Below, piece by piece: positions 22,660-34,540 of a stretch of DNA of 50,821 nt (within the stretch, counting starts at the first letter, position 1; each line of letters opens with the position of its first letter). Origin of the DNA: Hemicentrotus pulcherrimus (Eukaryota; Echinodermata; Echinoidea; Camarodonta; Strongylocentrotidae). The stretch is taken from contig BEXV01000083.1 of NCBI GenBank assembly GCA_003118195.1, positions 24,117-74,937 on the forward strand. Reading direction: 5' to 3'. The notes under the pieces were generated by a model that ran no database searches, was not told where the DNA came from, and worked only from the letters and a program-made list of their open reading frames with translations. A program made the position numbers and the translations under genes.

Positions 22660-24250
22660 ATTATGTTTTCCGCCTACACTAATAGTTCCAACGTGTTGAT
22701 AACGTCCGCCATTCCATGCAAAAGGAAACCTTGAATGAAAAATTATAATGAAGGGAATGAACATTTTCTGCAGTCTTTAAAAATCTTCCATTGATCATAG
22801 TCCTTGGCACCTACCCCTTTAATCAATCCCAAGACATGATTGCCGCTCAATATTACTCGCGTGGATATTACAAGCGCACAACATCCTCTTGCCTTTTAGG
22901 TCTAAATATTAATACATGCGGGGGAAATGTAGAAGCACGTTTTGTTGCTCTTGTGCACTTTAACATGTACAACTTTTTTTGTTAAATTAGAGGACATGGG
23001 TCGGTTATGCCCCTAAAGCTTCCATTGGAAAAGAGGTCCCCTTAAACCCATACGGAACGGACTTTCATTATTGCCTCTCAAGATCTGAAGGCAAGGCTCT
23101 GATGGGAAGAAACAATCAGGAGAGCACGTACAGCTCGGTACCAAGAAAAGGTCGCCCTAGTCTATCTACTGGCCACTTTAGCCTGGTAAGAAGTAAAGAG
23201 AGAGAGAGAGACTTTGGAAGCAAAATCTATTTTGTCGATACACTCTGTTTGACCATCTTTCAATCTATAAACATCTAATAAATCTTCAATTCAAATTCAT
23301 ATGCCGCGTCCAAACTTATTATAATGTTTTTCAAGCTCGACATTTCAACCAACGTTTTGATTATGCTTCATAATGAGTTTCGTAGTGGATTAGATAAACA
23401 AAATAAATAAATAAATAAAATAATTCAATTGATCAGGGTCAAAGTGAAATGAAAGGCATTATAATTTAGACCTACAATCCTCGGCAAGCTTATACACTCG
23501 TAAATCAAGGTTTCTTTGGATGAAAAGGAGCGGAAAGTACCAAACAAAATTGCTCAAAATTGTATAGACCAGAAGGACAGAACTGATGGGCTTCAACAAA
23601 CCATGAAAATGATATGATGATTATAATTTTTAACAATGTAAAAGAAATATTCAAGTTTTTTATTCTACTACCTCTCCGGATATCGATAATAATTTTGGCA
23701 CACAGTTTATTATCCGTTACATAGAGCGCCTTCCATCAATTTTAAATGTTCGTTTCACATTTTTGGAACACATAATAACGATTTACCTAAACTTTAAGAA
23801 GAATAGGAATATATTGACAGCGTTGTTTGATTTTATTAATAATAGTATTATTAACAATTTAAAATATATGGGCAGTTTGATCGGTAAGGGGACTAGAAGT
23901 GAAGACTAAGCTCCATGCTCCTACTGTGGCAATCATCTGGGCTCATCAAGAACACACCATCCTCATCAGGCCGGGTCATCCCTGTCAATCTTACCTCGGT
24001 TTAATTAAAACAAAGAAGCATAGAAGAATTTGAAAAGTGCACTGGATAAGAAACAGGGTTGACCGTAAAAATGGGTCGCCATCGCTGCCGTGAAATATAG
24101 GATTCTGAGCGACCCTCACCTTTAGAGATCTGAGGAGTGTGTTTAATAGTTTTCACTAAAAATATACATGTCAGATTTGCAACTGAATGGTACTGAAAGG
24201 TTGTCGGAATATTCGATTGTTTTTTGTTTTTCTTATGTAATTTATTTATT
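22660..24250. other. Gene-free AT-rich DNA
   Basis: Contains a short GA tract (23193-23213) and AAAT repeats (23400-23421). A GC-richer patch at about 23890-24000 may be conserved non-coding DNA. No gene. Confidence 0.5.
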
Positions 24251-24530
24251 GAAGGTTCAGATGATTGATTGATATATTGATTAAATGATTGATCGTTTGG
24301 TAATTAATGAATGTTTGAATTATCTTATCATTGATGGATTAAATCAATTAATGTTTAATTATTCGATCAAAAACATTTCTGATTACTGGTTTGATTAATT
24401 ATATAGGAATTAATTTTGCTCGAGTAAGTGTATGAAGAATTGTCTAATTAACGATAGATTGGTTGATTGGTTGAGTAATTGAATAATTTTAACAAATGAT
24501 TCGTTCATAAATGCTTGCCTGATTGATTTT
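24251..24530. repeat. Degenerate GATT/TTAATT tract
   Basis: GATTGATT, TTAATTAA and related words recur imperfectly, consistent with an old tetranucleotide repeat. Confidence 0.65.
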
Positions 24531-25143
24531 TGTATTAAGGGGGTTTTAGGTGTTACCTCAAAGGATTATTCGCCCAATATGATATACTTTCACACAAAAC
24601 CAAAAACTATAGTAAATAATTTCATGCTTTTCTTAATGAAGTGTTAAATTGAGAAAAATGTCTCAATAATCCTGTTCATATTCTTAAAGATGACATGCCA
24701 CTGTGTAGTAAATTGAAACTCAATCTAATCAATATCTCACTCGTGTACAACTAATAAATCAGATGAAGAGTCGTTAAATCGATGCACATTTTGAAATATC
24801 ATACTTCATTAAATTGTCACTCAAGATTATAGGAATCTGTAGAATGTATACAAATGTATATTTGGGGTAAACATCTTCCGCAAAATGAGAAGTATATAAT
24901 TTCGAATAGAGTCCTCAAGTATACTTTAGATCACTCGAAGTATCGGAATAGTACAATCCGTGCAAATACAACTTTTAAAAGTGTTATATCATAACCATAG
25001 AAATATTCATGCTGAATCATCATGATAGGAAAACAATGACTTCACCCTTCTTTCCCGTCACATGACTTCACGCAATTATCGATGGGTCTCAAAACATGTT
25101 AACAAGTCAAACAAGCAGGTATATTCCCTGCGGCCAATTATCT
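24531..25143. other. Gene-free AT-rich DNA
   Basis: Nothing supported until the GATA-word patch that starts near 25140. Confidence 0.5.
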
Positions 25144-25164
25144 TGTGTATATAGCGATAATTAG
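25144..25164. promoter_or_regulatory. GATA/TAATTA-type motif, copy 1
   Basis: TGTGTATATAG followed by CGATAATTAG. It is immediately followed by AGATAAGG, a strong GATA-factor word. A near-identical copy lies at 25291-25311. Confidence 0.35.
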
Positions 25165-25290
25165 ATAAGGGGTGATATACATTATCATCAGTGAATGGTC
25201 AAAAGTTCAGAAAATATTATGTTGAATCAGGAAGAAAGAAACGTCCGCTTTTTCAAGCGTTACCGAGTTTTACGAAGTGCTCAGGTTACG

Positions 25291-25311
25291 TGTGTATACA
25301 GTGATAATTAG
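25291..25311. promoter_or_regulatory. GATA/TAATTA-type motif, copy 2
   Basis: TGTGTATACAG followed by TGATAATTAG, matching copy 1 at 19 of 21 positions. The DNA between the copies is not obviously duplicated. Confidence 0.35.
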
Positions 25312-25378
25312 TGGGAGATTCCTTCACGGTGGGACGCCGGTAGAATGTGACTCTTGAACGTGGGCTGAACCCGAGTCG

Positions 25379-25386
25379 TGACGTCA
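25379..25386. promoter_or_regulatory. CRE-like TGACGTCA
   Basis: A perfect CREB/ATF palindrome about 70 bases beyond the second GATA/TAATTA motif and about 20 bases before another AGATAAGG word. A second TGACGTCA occurs at 43007-43014. Confidence 0.3.
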
Positions 25387-26098
25387 CTGGCATAGCATGA
25401 GGGAAGATAAGGCAATTATACTGGGTTAATTACGAAATCTAGAAGATTCTGCGGTTAGGCCATTTTGAATATAGCAAAATGAAACTAGATTTGTGATGGC
25501 AGAAACACTTTGTTGTTCTCGTCATCATCATCGTCGTCGTCGTCGTGGTCATCAATGAACCGAATAATAATATGAAGCTATTAGTTACATTTAATTGATA
25601 TGATTATATGTTGCCCTTTGTAACACTGGATGAACTGGATAACTAACAGAGTTTAATTGTATGTTTTATTTTAAGCGCGTTTCCCTAAATAGACATGCAT
25701 ATCGATCTTACATTTACCTCAATAGTTTGAAAGACCATGAGCGAAAGCGTTAAAATGGGATTAAAGAGGTAGAAAAATCAGACAAACCAATCAAAAAAAG
25801 TTTGAGCAAAATCGGATAGCTAATAAGAAATTATTAATGACATGAAAAACTTGAAAATCACAAGACAAATTGGCAACTCACTCATGAGTGATTGAAAATA
25901 TAAATTTCCAATTTTACCCCTAAAAGACTTATTTCCTTACACCAGCCCCCAAGTTATATTAAAAGTAATATGTTGTTGTGTTGTTCAGCTTTGTGAATAC
26001 AAGATCAGCTCAACACAAACGAACAAATAAAGGACAGAATAGGTCCAACTTTATGGAATTACGATTTTTTTTCTTTCTATGTGCCAGGGGCATAAATG
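25387..26098. other. AT-rich repeat-like DNA
   Basis: Includes a TCA/TCG triplet tract at about 25523-25553 and a 14-bp palindrome TCACTCATGAGTGA near 25880. The 25750-25950 text resembles dispersed repeats I associate with echinoderm genomes, from memory only. Confidence 0.4.
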
Positions 26099-26365
26099 TT
26101 AAATAATATTTCCCAATAGATACTGATTTCCCGTGTTCAGTGCAATTCTTGGCAGCGAACTGTTTGACGCGTTGCCATAGCGACCATCACCATTCGGAGC
26201 CACCACTTCGTCCTTTCTGTAACGCGCACTTCCGATCACTGTTCTGTACCCCAACCTATCCTGCGTCATGTTATCAAGCGGGTCGTAAAATATAATCACA
26301 TTGCTCGCGACGAATTTCCCCGAAATGTTGTGGGTAAGGCTTGCGAAAGTGAAATGCCACCGGGA
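26099..26365 (-). CDS. Candidate C-terminal exon of a glycosylated extracellular protein
   Basis: Read on the minus strand, a T-rich tract ending TTTTTTAAAG gives an acceptor (AG at 26366-26367), and the frame is then open for 88 codons to TAA (26099-26101). The peptide is balanced and protein-like, with stretches such as FASLTHNISGKFVASNVIIF and TQDRLGYRTVIGSARYRKDE. Four N-X-S/T sequons occur at exon residues 13, 32, 65 and 68, which suggests a secreted or cell-surface domain, probably beta-rich. There is no transmembrane segment in this part. The segment is more GC-rich than both flanks. I cannot name the domain. No clear AATAAA lies close downstream on the minus strand. Upstream exons would be at higher coordinates and I could not find a convincing one. 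Confidence 0.45.
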   Translation of the reverse strand, partial: SRWHFTFASLTHNISGKFVASNVIIFYDPLDNMTQDRLGYRTVIGSARYRKDEVVAPNGDGRYGNASNSSLPRIALNTGNQYLLGNII

Positions 26366-26367
26366 CT

Positions 26368-28029
26368 TTAAAAAATGAAATCAGTTTGGTGTGCTGTAGA
26401 TTAGATTATTCAAACTCAGGTGTGGCAAGTATGTAATCCCTTTACTCACATCATGGAGTTACTAACCTCCATACTCACATAAATGTTCTTGCACAACGTT
26501 TTGTTGCCAATTTACTCGCTGTCATAACAGCGTGAAATATGCTCACAGTCACTATAAATATTCCCTTTCTCATCTGAAACTTCACGTCTTTGGAACTCCC
26601 TCCCCAATACCGTCCGAGCCATCACAGACTTAACTACCTTTAAATCATGATTGAAATCCTGCTCGTTCCAACAACAAAAAATGATGTCATTTAAACCGCA
26701 TTATTGTATTTCAACATAATTTAAACTACATTAAGTTTATTGCTTAGTAGTTATTTGCAATTTTGTTGTTTGTTATTATAAAGTGAATTGATATATTCTC
26801 CGAAGATGAAACGCGCTATAGAAGCCTAGGTTATTATCATTATCATCATCATCATCATTAATCAAATTTACGTTTCAGCATCTCTCATTCCTTCTATTTT
26901 GCCTATTTTGGTGAAACCTATGCTCGCTCTCTTTAGCCGTCTCCATCTGCGTCACGTGACTCGCCTATCGAGGACGACGTCTTAGCTCCAATGCAACTTC
27001 TCCAGTCCGGCTCTACCCATAAGCTGTGTCCTCTGTCAATGTGTTAAATATCATTGCATACATATTTTATCCTGTTAATACACCAATGTTTCATTAATAC
27101 AAAGAGCATATCCTAATTCATAAGAAGGAGAGTTCTATTCCTGATATCCATATTCAATTTTCAAACTGTATGATATATTTCTAATACGATTCGAGAAATC
27201 TCATCAGATTTTTTGACGAAGGCTTGGAAATCTGTATTTTCGTCAGCCTTTGCCTACGCAGCTGTATTTGCAAAATGGAGCATAATGAGTAAGGAGCAAT
27301 TGAGCTTCAGCATAATAACTCCTTTGGTTTAACAGTGCACTTTTCAAACGATACAGGCCCTAGTCCGTTATCACTCGGTTAAGGATGTCACGGGCTTCGG
27401 ATGGAAGCCTCCTTATAAGCCATGTAGCCAAAATTGTATGTGAGAGAAACTCTTTCCTATTAGACCTTATACCACCCTACCCACCCCTCTAAATTAGAAT
27501 TATCAGGAGACGCCCTTACGGGTCCCTTTTTGTCCCCCTTTTTCCCTCCCAGACTCCACGACACCAAAAAGGTGTGTTGACATGGATGATGACTCTTAAT
27601 GAACGGTAAAGGTGATTAGGACAAAGACTTGGCTTGACGCGCTGACTTTCGACCTTTGCTGTCGTTTCCAAGCCCTCATCATCACCACTTCTTGAGATTG
27701 AAACTGGCATGTTTTCAGCCTAAACACTCTGGTCTCATCGTTACAGTATTGTTTGAACAGCCCCCCTTTGAAAATGATTAGCGTAATTAGGACTGGGCCG
27801 ATGATAACAGCCTCCTGTTTCATCTGGTGATGATATCCTGCCCCCCTTATCAAAAGAAGATAAGATGACAAATGTCAATGTTCAATCAAAAATGGGCAAA
27901 TTGAAACTATTTTGGAGCACCAGCTAGACAATCTAGGAGCTATATAACGTGTGGTCTAGATAAGATAATACTTGTTGTCTGCTCTAGCAATTTCGATAGG
28001 TGTCGGGAAAGGAGAGATGTTGATACATT
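26368..28029. other. Non-coding DNA, possibly intron or upstream of the 26099 exon
   Basis: Contains an ATC-type tract near 26830-26860. Minus-strand frames at 27516-27871 lie in mid-GC sequence and show no domain. Confidence 0.45.
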
Positions 28030-28083
28030 GTGTGAGGAGTGGGTATGGGTGTGCGTGTGGGCGTGTGTGTATGTGTGCGTTTA
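28030..28083. repeat. GT-rich microsatellite
   Basis: GTGTGG, GTGCGT and GTGTAT units. Confidence 0.85.
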
Positions 28084-28264
28084 CAAAGAATGATGGAAGT
28101 GATACAGTTAAAATTAAATGACTGACATATGAGTTTCTATTGATGTCTATCTTTACACCCCAATCGTTAAGTAAGCATTAACAATATTGGCAGCTAGGGT
28201 GATTGATGGATCAATTTGAATACAATCCCTTCGAGATACGCGTTGATTGATATATCATATATAT

Positions 28265-28302
28265 AAGTGAGTTCTATCTCCTTAAGGAGATAGAACTCAC
28301 TT
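28265..28302. repeat. Perfect 38-bp palindrome
   Basis: Arm AAGTGAGTTCTATCTCC, centre TTAA, then the exact reverse complement. There is no unpaired spacer, so it can form a cruciform, or an RNA hairpin from either strand. No transposon ends or gene are adjacent. Confidence 0.97.
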
Positions 28303-28931
28303 CGTGATTGGCAGATCAATGAAGTAAGCATGACATAATTAATGCGTTGTATCTCACTCTGCATCTCAGTATGTTGCTGGATCCAACAGTATGAATGATT
28401 TGAATAAGAAATGGGGATTTCAATTGAACGTATAGATAATTGAGGGCGGGATTAGGGGAGGGGAGCATCAATATTGATTTGTTTACTATGATCATTGTCT
28501 ATCAGTGAAAAGACAAATCGATTTAATACCTTAGTCTGACCGTTAACAAGAAGGGTTCATCGTCATCTGTTCTCCGACGGTTTTCAGTAAAAAACAGAAG
28601 GATACCCTGTGTGTCTTTCTGTTGAAAACTAGGTACATGGTTTATTATGCGTTAGTTATTAAGCAAATGAAATACATTCCTTTTGTGTGTTCTGCAAAAT
28701 TTATTGGTAGAGTTAGATTAATAAAGTGCCATATGCTAAATGGCTATATTACAGATTTATTTAATGTTTAGTTGAAAACGTCAAAACATGTAGGACGTGT
28801 CATGTAGCTAGAGGATTTTAAAACGATGGGGATCCTGAAAAAAAAATCTTAAGACATGTGGTTCTAACCAAACTGTAATTTGTTGTATACAGGCTAGTAG
28901 AACTATGATATATTTTAACATGTATATAGAA
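28303..28931. other. Gene-free AT-rich DNA
   Basis: Nothing supported. Confidence 0.5.
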
Positions 28932-29155
28932 ATGAAGAAAGAAACCACAGTAAGAGAGAAAGGGAAGGAAACAACATGAAAGAAGAAGAGAGAAAAGGAA
29001 AGGAGAAAGTAAGGGTGAGAAAGAGAGAGATAGAGAGAGACATTGTGAGAGGGAGCAGAGATGGAAAGAGTGGGAAAGAGAGAGGAAATAGAGAGAGAAA
29101 GAGAGAGAGACGGAGAGAGACAGACAGAGAGGAAGAGAAGGGGGATAGAGAGGTT
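28932..29155. repeat. GA-rich purine tract
   Basis: Plus strand almost wholly A/G. Charged plus-strand frames and Ser/Leu/Phe minus frames here are artefacts. Confidence 0.9.
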
Positions 29156-29369
29156 TGAAAGAGCAAACAAAACGACGTCAGACTGTGAGAACGTTAGCAA
29201 ACTTTACCGGAGTTCAACCACGGGGCATGTTTGTTTCTTTTCTCTGGACGAATTCCAACTCACATATTAACCTTTGCTCGCCATCTTTCATACGTATTCA
29301 TTTCTTTATCCATCGTCCTTCATCTCAATAAATATTGATTGAATAGTTCTCACGGGGGTGCACAAGTTT

Positions 29370-29479
29370 CACCGTACGGTGGCGAAGCTGTGCAGTTTGC
29401 TAAAAGAGGAGACTGCTTTACAATAGAGGTTCGACGTTTCTTGCAGTGCGATTGGTGCATTGACGCATATCACGTGATA
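29370..29479. promoter_or_regulatory. Patch with two 12-bp perfect palindromes
   Basis: CACCGTACGGTG (29370-29381) and TATCACGTGATA (29468-29479, containing an E-box CACGTG inside mirrored GATA words) lie 86 bases apart in a GC-richer patch, about 350 bases before the candidate exon at 29825. A promoter or enhancer is possible but unproven. Confidence 0.3.
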
Positions 29480-29824
29480 AAATGGGGCCTTTAAGAACCG
29501 TCCGCCACTGTGCTCCGTATTTGCTAGTAGAAGACACAGGATTCAAAAAAGAAATGGGAAGCATTCTCAGCTAAAATGTGATTCAAAGAATCAAATCCTT
29601 CAGTATTTGAAATGGAATATTGTAATCAATCTTGGAATATGATAATGTGTTTAAGATATGAGAATAATCCTTCATCGAATGAAATATATTGTAGATGCGT
29701 GTATTTTTTAAAAGATAACAAAATATATGAAGTCAAGGTAACGAAAAGAGCATAATGACATTTTCAAGAGTTGTAAAGCATTTATAATGCCCTTTTTAAA
29801 CGTGCTCACATTTTCCATTGCCAG

Positions 29825-29904
29825 GGATTATTTTCCCCGGGGAATGGATCCCTCGGCCCTCGGATCCACCTCCGATCCCGATCATCAAAGGCAGCCGCAA
29901 ATAT
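29825..29904 (+). CDS. Candidate internal or first coding exon
   Basis: An acceptor TTTTCCATTGCCAG (ends 29824) and a donor GTAAGA (29905-29910) bracket 80 bases of clearly higher GC content than the surroundings. The frame matching an open reading is DYFPRGMDPSALGSTSDP followed by DHQRQPQI, with one leading and one trailing base of split codons. An internal ATG in a reasonable context (GGAATGG) could also make it a first exon. The composition (Pro, Ser, Asp, Gln) suggests a flexible linker. No family recognised. Neighbouring exons were not found. Confidence 0.35.
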
Positions 29905-29910
29905 GTAAGA

Positions 29911-30249
29911 TTAAATTCTTCACTTTGATCAATTTTTGCCCTTTAAAGCTACAAACGGTCTTCATATCTCTTGCATGATAATCTTCAGAATCACGCGACT
30001 ATTTCATTTGCTAAACTAAGCAGATTGTAAACTTATCAGCCTCGTTATTTGGTTAAATTTTGATAATAAACACTCAGGGGGTGCATATTTGCAATGTCCC
30101 GCAGGAGTCTCTGCTTTGATTTTATCAAAAAGGTTATGTCAGAAAATCATTTAATCATGACTCATAATTATTATAACGAACCTGCCTACACACACGTATT
30201 CCAAAGGTTATGCTGAAAGGAATCAGCCAGTATTATTTTCTTTTTCGTT
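29911..30249. other. Non-coding DNA after the candidate exon
   Basis: AT-rich, no gene seen. Confidence 0.45.
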
Positions 30250-30431
30250 TTCTTCTTCTTCTTCTTCTTCTTCTTCTTCTTCTTCTTCTTGTTCTACTTC
30301 TTCTTCTTCTTTTTCTTCTTCTTCTTCTTCTTCTTCTTCTTCTTCTTCTTCTTCTTCTTCTTCTACTTCTTCTTCTTCTCATTCTTCTCCTTCTCTTTTG
30401 CGTTCTCCTTCTTCTTCCCCATCCTCCTCCT
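30250..30431. repeat. Long (CTT)n microsatellite
   Basis: CTT/TTC units with CTA and TTT interruptions over about 180 bases, ending in CTC variants. Leu-only and Phe-only frames arise from it. The tract can form triplex (H-DNA) structures. Confidence 0.97.
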
Positions 30432-32160
30432 CCTCTGCGTGCACTTATATTTTCTTTTTCAATTTTTCTTTGTGGTATATTAGGCGCCTAAAGAGGATAT
30501 TATCATTATTATTTGTAATTCATGAATATGTTTTAAACAAGAATAGATATGAAAACAAGTATTCACAGTCTGGTTTGTTTGTTGTTGATGGAGTTCTTGG
30601 GGATGTCGCTGTTATAGTGGTTTAAGTTGTTTTGGGACTGTGATAGGAAATCAATCATTCAATCCTATCATATAGAAAAGAATAAAATCATGATCTATTT
30701 CATCTACAGTGATGCATAGGTGTACGTGCTTGTAAGCATGTGCTGACATATTTCTGTTATACCTAAATCTGATCAAGACCCTGATTCATAAACATTTATT
30801 ATTTCATAACAATTCTTTGAACAATCAATCAAATACAATGTTTTTTATACCAATTTCTCAGGTTGATATTGGTACCAAGTTTTATGAAACGGAAATTTGA
30901 TATCTCTTTTTTAAACATTTTTTTAACAGGGTGGGGGTATTTCATTTTTTTGTCAAAACCCTTGATTCAAGTAAGAACCTGCATGTGCCTCCTTTTATCA
31001 CGTAACCGTTCCTAATGTGAGTAAATATTTACTAACAAACCATTAACTCGTCAGAAGACGTGATATAAAGCTACTCCTGAACGCCTGATTCCAAATGCAA
31101 CAGAAAATGAAAAACACTTTCAGCCAACTACCTTTCATAAAAGGTCCTACGACATAATCAATATTTTCTATCCATAACCTTTTGACTTTGTAGTTCAGAG
31201 ATGGAAAAACCTCTTTATTTTATGAGGCAACCCATGAAAACAGGTTTATTTTTCTTGGTACTTAAAGTTCTATTTTTAGAGGTGAAGGTGTAACACCAGG
31301 CGTCGTGAAATGTAATTTGTATGTTTTCCTTGGCAAGGTCAATTTAAAATTTGGTCAAAGGATGGGTTTAACTGTGGAACTGATATCTTGACAAATCCGT
31401 CAAAAAAGAGATGGGAGGCAAAATTATGTGGGCATCAACAATGCAACGGTGAAATTGAATTCCCTTTTTTTCAGTTTTTGCTTTGTAAACATGGGTCATT
31501 TTTCTGGAAACCTTCATAACATCGCTTGTCATCCCTGTTGCAGTTGTTCTTGTTTTACCTTCATCTTTTTTTTTACAATATATATATCCAATTCGTGTAA
31601 TTCATGTGCAATTCAGTTGTGACACTGCCATTCATGAAAGATGCAATAAAATACCATTTATCTATCTATCATCTAAGCTATATTGATAAACAACGGAACT
31701 GACTAAAAGAAAATTCAAAAATGTTGATTCAACCTTTTTAAAGGGGTTTAACCTTGAGATCTCAATTTTAAATTAAGTCGTATGAACAAGCATCGAATGT
31801 TCGACAATGAATTATTGCTTGTTTTTGCATGTCGAATTATAAATGATTTAGTGTCCAGATCATAACAAGACAAAGTTTTGTATTAATAAAAAGATGAGAA
31901 ACAGCATCGAACAAATGTCAAATAACTGTTGACCCTCCTTTCCCTGATATAACCGCGTGATGCCACAATGGAAAAAAGAGAGGTGTTTAAAGTGGTAAGC
32001 AATAGAACGGGGATGTTTGCAGCTAAAGTTGATGCTACTGATTTACATTGTATGTTTGAGACGGGAATTAATTATATATCTCATTTTCACTTTGTCTCGT
32101 TCTTCATGAATTTTATCTCTTAATACATGATTCAAATCAATCATATCATATCACATTTGG
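30432..32160. other. Gene-free AT-rich DNA
   Basis: Nothing supported. Confidence 0.5.
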
Positions 32161-32258
32161 TTCTTCTTCTGCTGTTTCTTCTTCTTCTACATCTTCTTCT
32201 TCATTTTGCTTTTCCTCCTCATCATTTTCATCATTATTATCATCATAATCTACTTAGG
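32161..32258. repeat. CTT/CAT trinucleotide tract
   Basis: Imperfect CTT then CAT units. Confidence 0.85.
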
Positions 32259-33491
32259 TGTATGGTTATGTTTATCTTATATCATTTTACAGCAACAGAT
32301 GGGAGTTGACGTTTGTATGTCTCCGCAGTCAATCCCAATCATTTTAAGATATATTTCCCGGGGAAGAATATGGACTGAAGAGATTAATTACAAAAAGCCC
32401 AGATATTATTAGAATATTCAGAACACATTATTCAAGGTAGATTGTTTCTTACATGTTTTTTCGAAGATACATTTCGTGATTCCGAAGTTTCATTTCTATA
32501 AGGTTATTCTAAATGCTTGTAATCCAGAAATGGAAGGAAGATCCGTAATTCGGGATATAAACCTTATCTGATGTCAAAATTACTTACCTTCAGAATAATG
32601 AACCCCATATAGCAGTCCGAGTTTAGAAAACTTCGGATAGATGAACCTTCAGAATAACGTACCTATGAAAAGAAATTATTGTCTCTGACAAGATATTCGG
32701 CTTCTTGTACGTTTTAGTCGTTCTTCAAAGCCGGTGAAATAGAGTGGGATCTAGTTATAACATGTGGACATTGACCATTTTCCAAATGTAATTTATTCAA
32801 AAATTCCCTGGGTAAAATTGTAACAGAAAATACAAAAAAAAAGGGAAAACATTATGGTCCTTGTAATTATGACTAGGGGTTTTAAATAATTGTTCATATT
32901 AATTTGAGGGGGTTTTCTATTTGTCAACTAAACAGAAAAATATCCGACGATTGATATTTTTTCGTTTAGGTTCGTTTGGTTGCTCACTTGCTTCTTTTTG
33001 TTTTGTCTTTTAAGGGCGAAGTTTAAAACTTTGCATTGGCTTTTTGGTACGTGAAAAAGACGGACAAGAATTTCCCGCAATGTTTACCAGTTTTCCAAAT
33101 ATAAAGATAGAAATGGAAATGTAAGATATTTTTTCCGTGAAAATTGGATTTCCCCAGCAAAATAATATGAACACAACAAGTAATTAAATTTGGAAAATCC
33201 CTCATTTTCTTGGAATTTCCAGGACAGCATGTATATCTTACAAGCACTCAAGGATTGGAAGCGTGACAGGATTGTGTGTTTTACCGAGTTCATGAACTTG
33301 TTATATTTGTTCTTTAAAGCTCCTGTACTCTCATAAAACGTAGAAGAGTGGAGATCCAATCAGTAGGAGTCATATGAAGGATCACTTTGTGGAGTTCAAT
33401 GTTTCTAATATGGTAGTGTAATCACACCATAGTCATGGTAGTGGTTTGAACTACTCTTCCGATAGTGGATTCCACTATTTAAACTATTTTA
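32259..33491. other. Gene-free AT-rich DNA up to the gap
   Basis: A phrase CCTTCAGAATAA recurs at about 32588 and 32648. No gene. Confidence 0.45.
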
Positions 33492-34306
33492 NNNNNNNNN
33501 NNNNNNNNNNNNNNNNNNNNNNNNNNNNNNNNNNNNNNNNNNNNNNNNNNNNNNNNNNNNNNNNNNNNNNNNNNNNNNNNNNNNNNNNNNNNNNNNNNNN
33601 NNNNNNNNNNNNNNNNNNNNNNNNNNNNNNNNNNNNNNNNNNNNNNNNNNNNNNNNNNNNNNNNNNNNNNNNNNNNNNNNNNNNNNNNNNNNNNNNNNNN
33701 NNNNNNNNNNNNNNNNNNNNNNNNNNNNNNNNNNNNNNNNNNNNNNNNNNNNNNNNNNNNNNNNNNNNNNNNNNNNNNNNNNNNNNNNNNNNNNNNNNNN
33801 NNNNNNNNNNNNNNNNNNNNNNNNNNNNNNNNNNNNNNNNNNNNNNNNNNNNNNNNNNNNNNNNNNNNNNNNNNNNNNNNNNNNNNNNNNNNNNNNNNNN
33901 NNNNNNNNNNNNNNNNNNNNNNNNNNNNNNNNNNNNNNNNNNNNNNNNNNNNNNNNNNNNNNNNNNNNNNNNNNNNNNNNNNNNNNNNNNNNNNNNNNNN
34001 NNNNNNNNNNNNNNNNNNNNNNNNNNNNNNNNNNNNNNNNNNNNNNNNNNNNNNNNNNNNNNNNNNNNNNNNNNNNNNNNNNNNNNNNNNNNNNNNNNNN
34101 NNNNNNNNNNNNNNNNNNNNNNNNNNNNNNNNNNNNNNNNNNNNNNNNNNNNNNNNNNNNNNNNNNNNNNNNNNNNNNNNNNNNNNNNNNNNNNNNNNNN
34201 NNNNNNNNNNNNNNNNNNNNNNNNNNNNNNNNNNNNNNNNNNNNNNNNNNNNNNNNNNNNNNNNNNNNNNNNNNNNNNNNNNNNNNNNNNNNNNNNNNNN
34301 NNNNNN
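33492..34306. other. Assembly gap (815 N)
   Basis: Unknown sequence. Its true length may differ from the number of N. Confidence 1.
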
Positions 34307-34324
34307 CCCCCCCCCCCCCCCCCC
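34307..34324. repeat. C18 homopolymer at gap edge
   Basis: Eighteen C directly after the N block. The run probably caused the assembly break. Confidence 0.95.
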
Positions 34325-34512
34325 GCCACTTAATATTGAGCTTAGGATGAACAAGTATGGTTAAAGTATGTGTGAGCAATAACAGACTGCCAATGTTGCA
34401 CCATGTTCGAGACTCTCTTTCTGCAATTGTGTTGAGAAGTCAAAATAAAAGTCTTTGCCTGGAGACTATACTGTGCAAATATCTTGAAGACATTATGTTT
34501 GATTGCTAAAGC
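34325..34512. other. Gene-free DNA right of the gap
   Basis: Nothing supported. Confidence 0.5.
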
Positions 34513-34540
34513 AGGAAGCTGTAACTAGTTACAGCTTCCT
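34513..34540. repeat. Perfect 28-bp palindrome
   Basis: Arm AGGAAGCTGTAACT followed directly by its exact reverse complement, with no spacer (centre ACTAGT). Confidence 0.97.

Noticed and set aside
22048..22734. Open frames of about 100 codons
   Set aside because: They arise from the GC-rich CATCCG motif array and overlap in several frames.
27640..27720. Second hammerhead-like or repeat phrase (minus strand TGATGAGG...GGAAACGAC)
   Set aside because: The core lacks the first C of CUGANGA and stems do not pair.
28808..29270. Highly charged plus-strand and Ser-rich minus-strand frames
   Set aside because: By-products of the GA tract.
30250..30431. Poly-Leu and poly-Phe open frames
   Set aside because: They are reading-frame products of a CTT microsatellite.
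33446..34379. Open frames of nearly 300 codons
   Set aside because: They consist almost entirely of unknown bases in the assembly gap.
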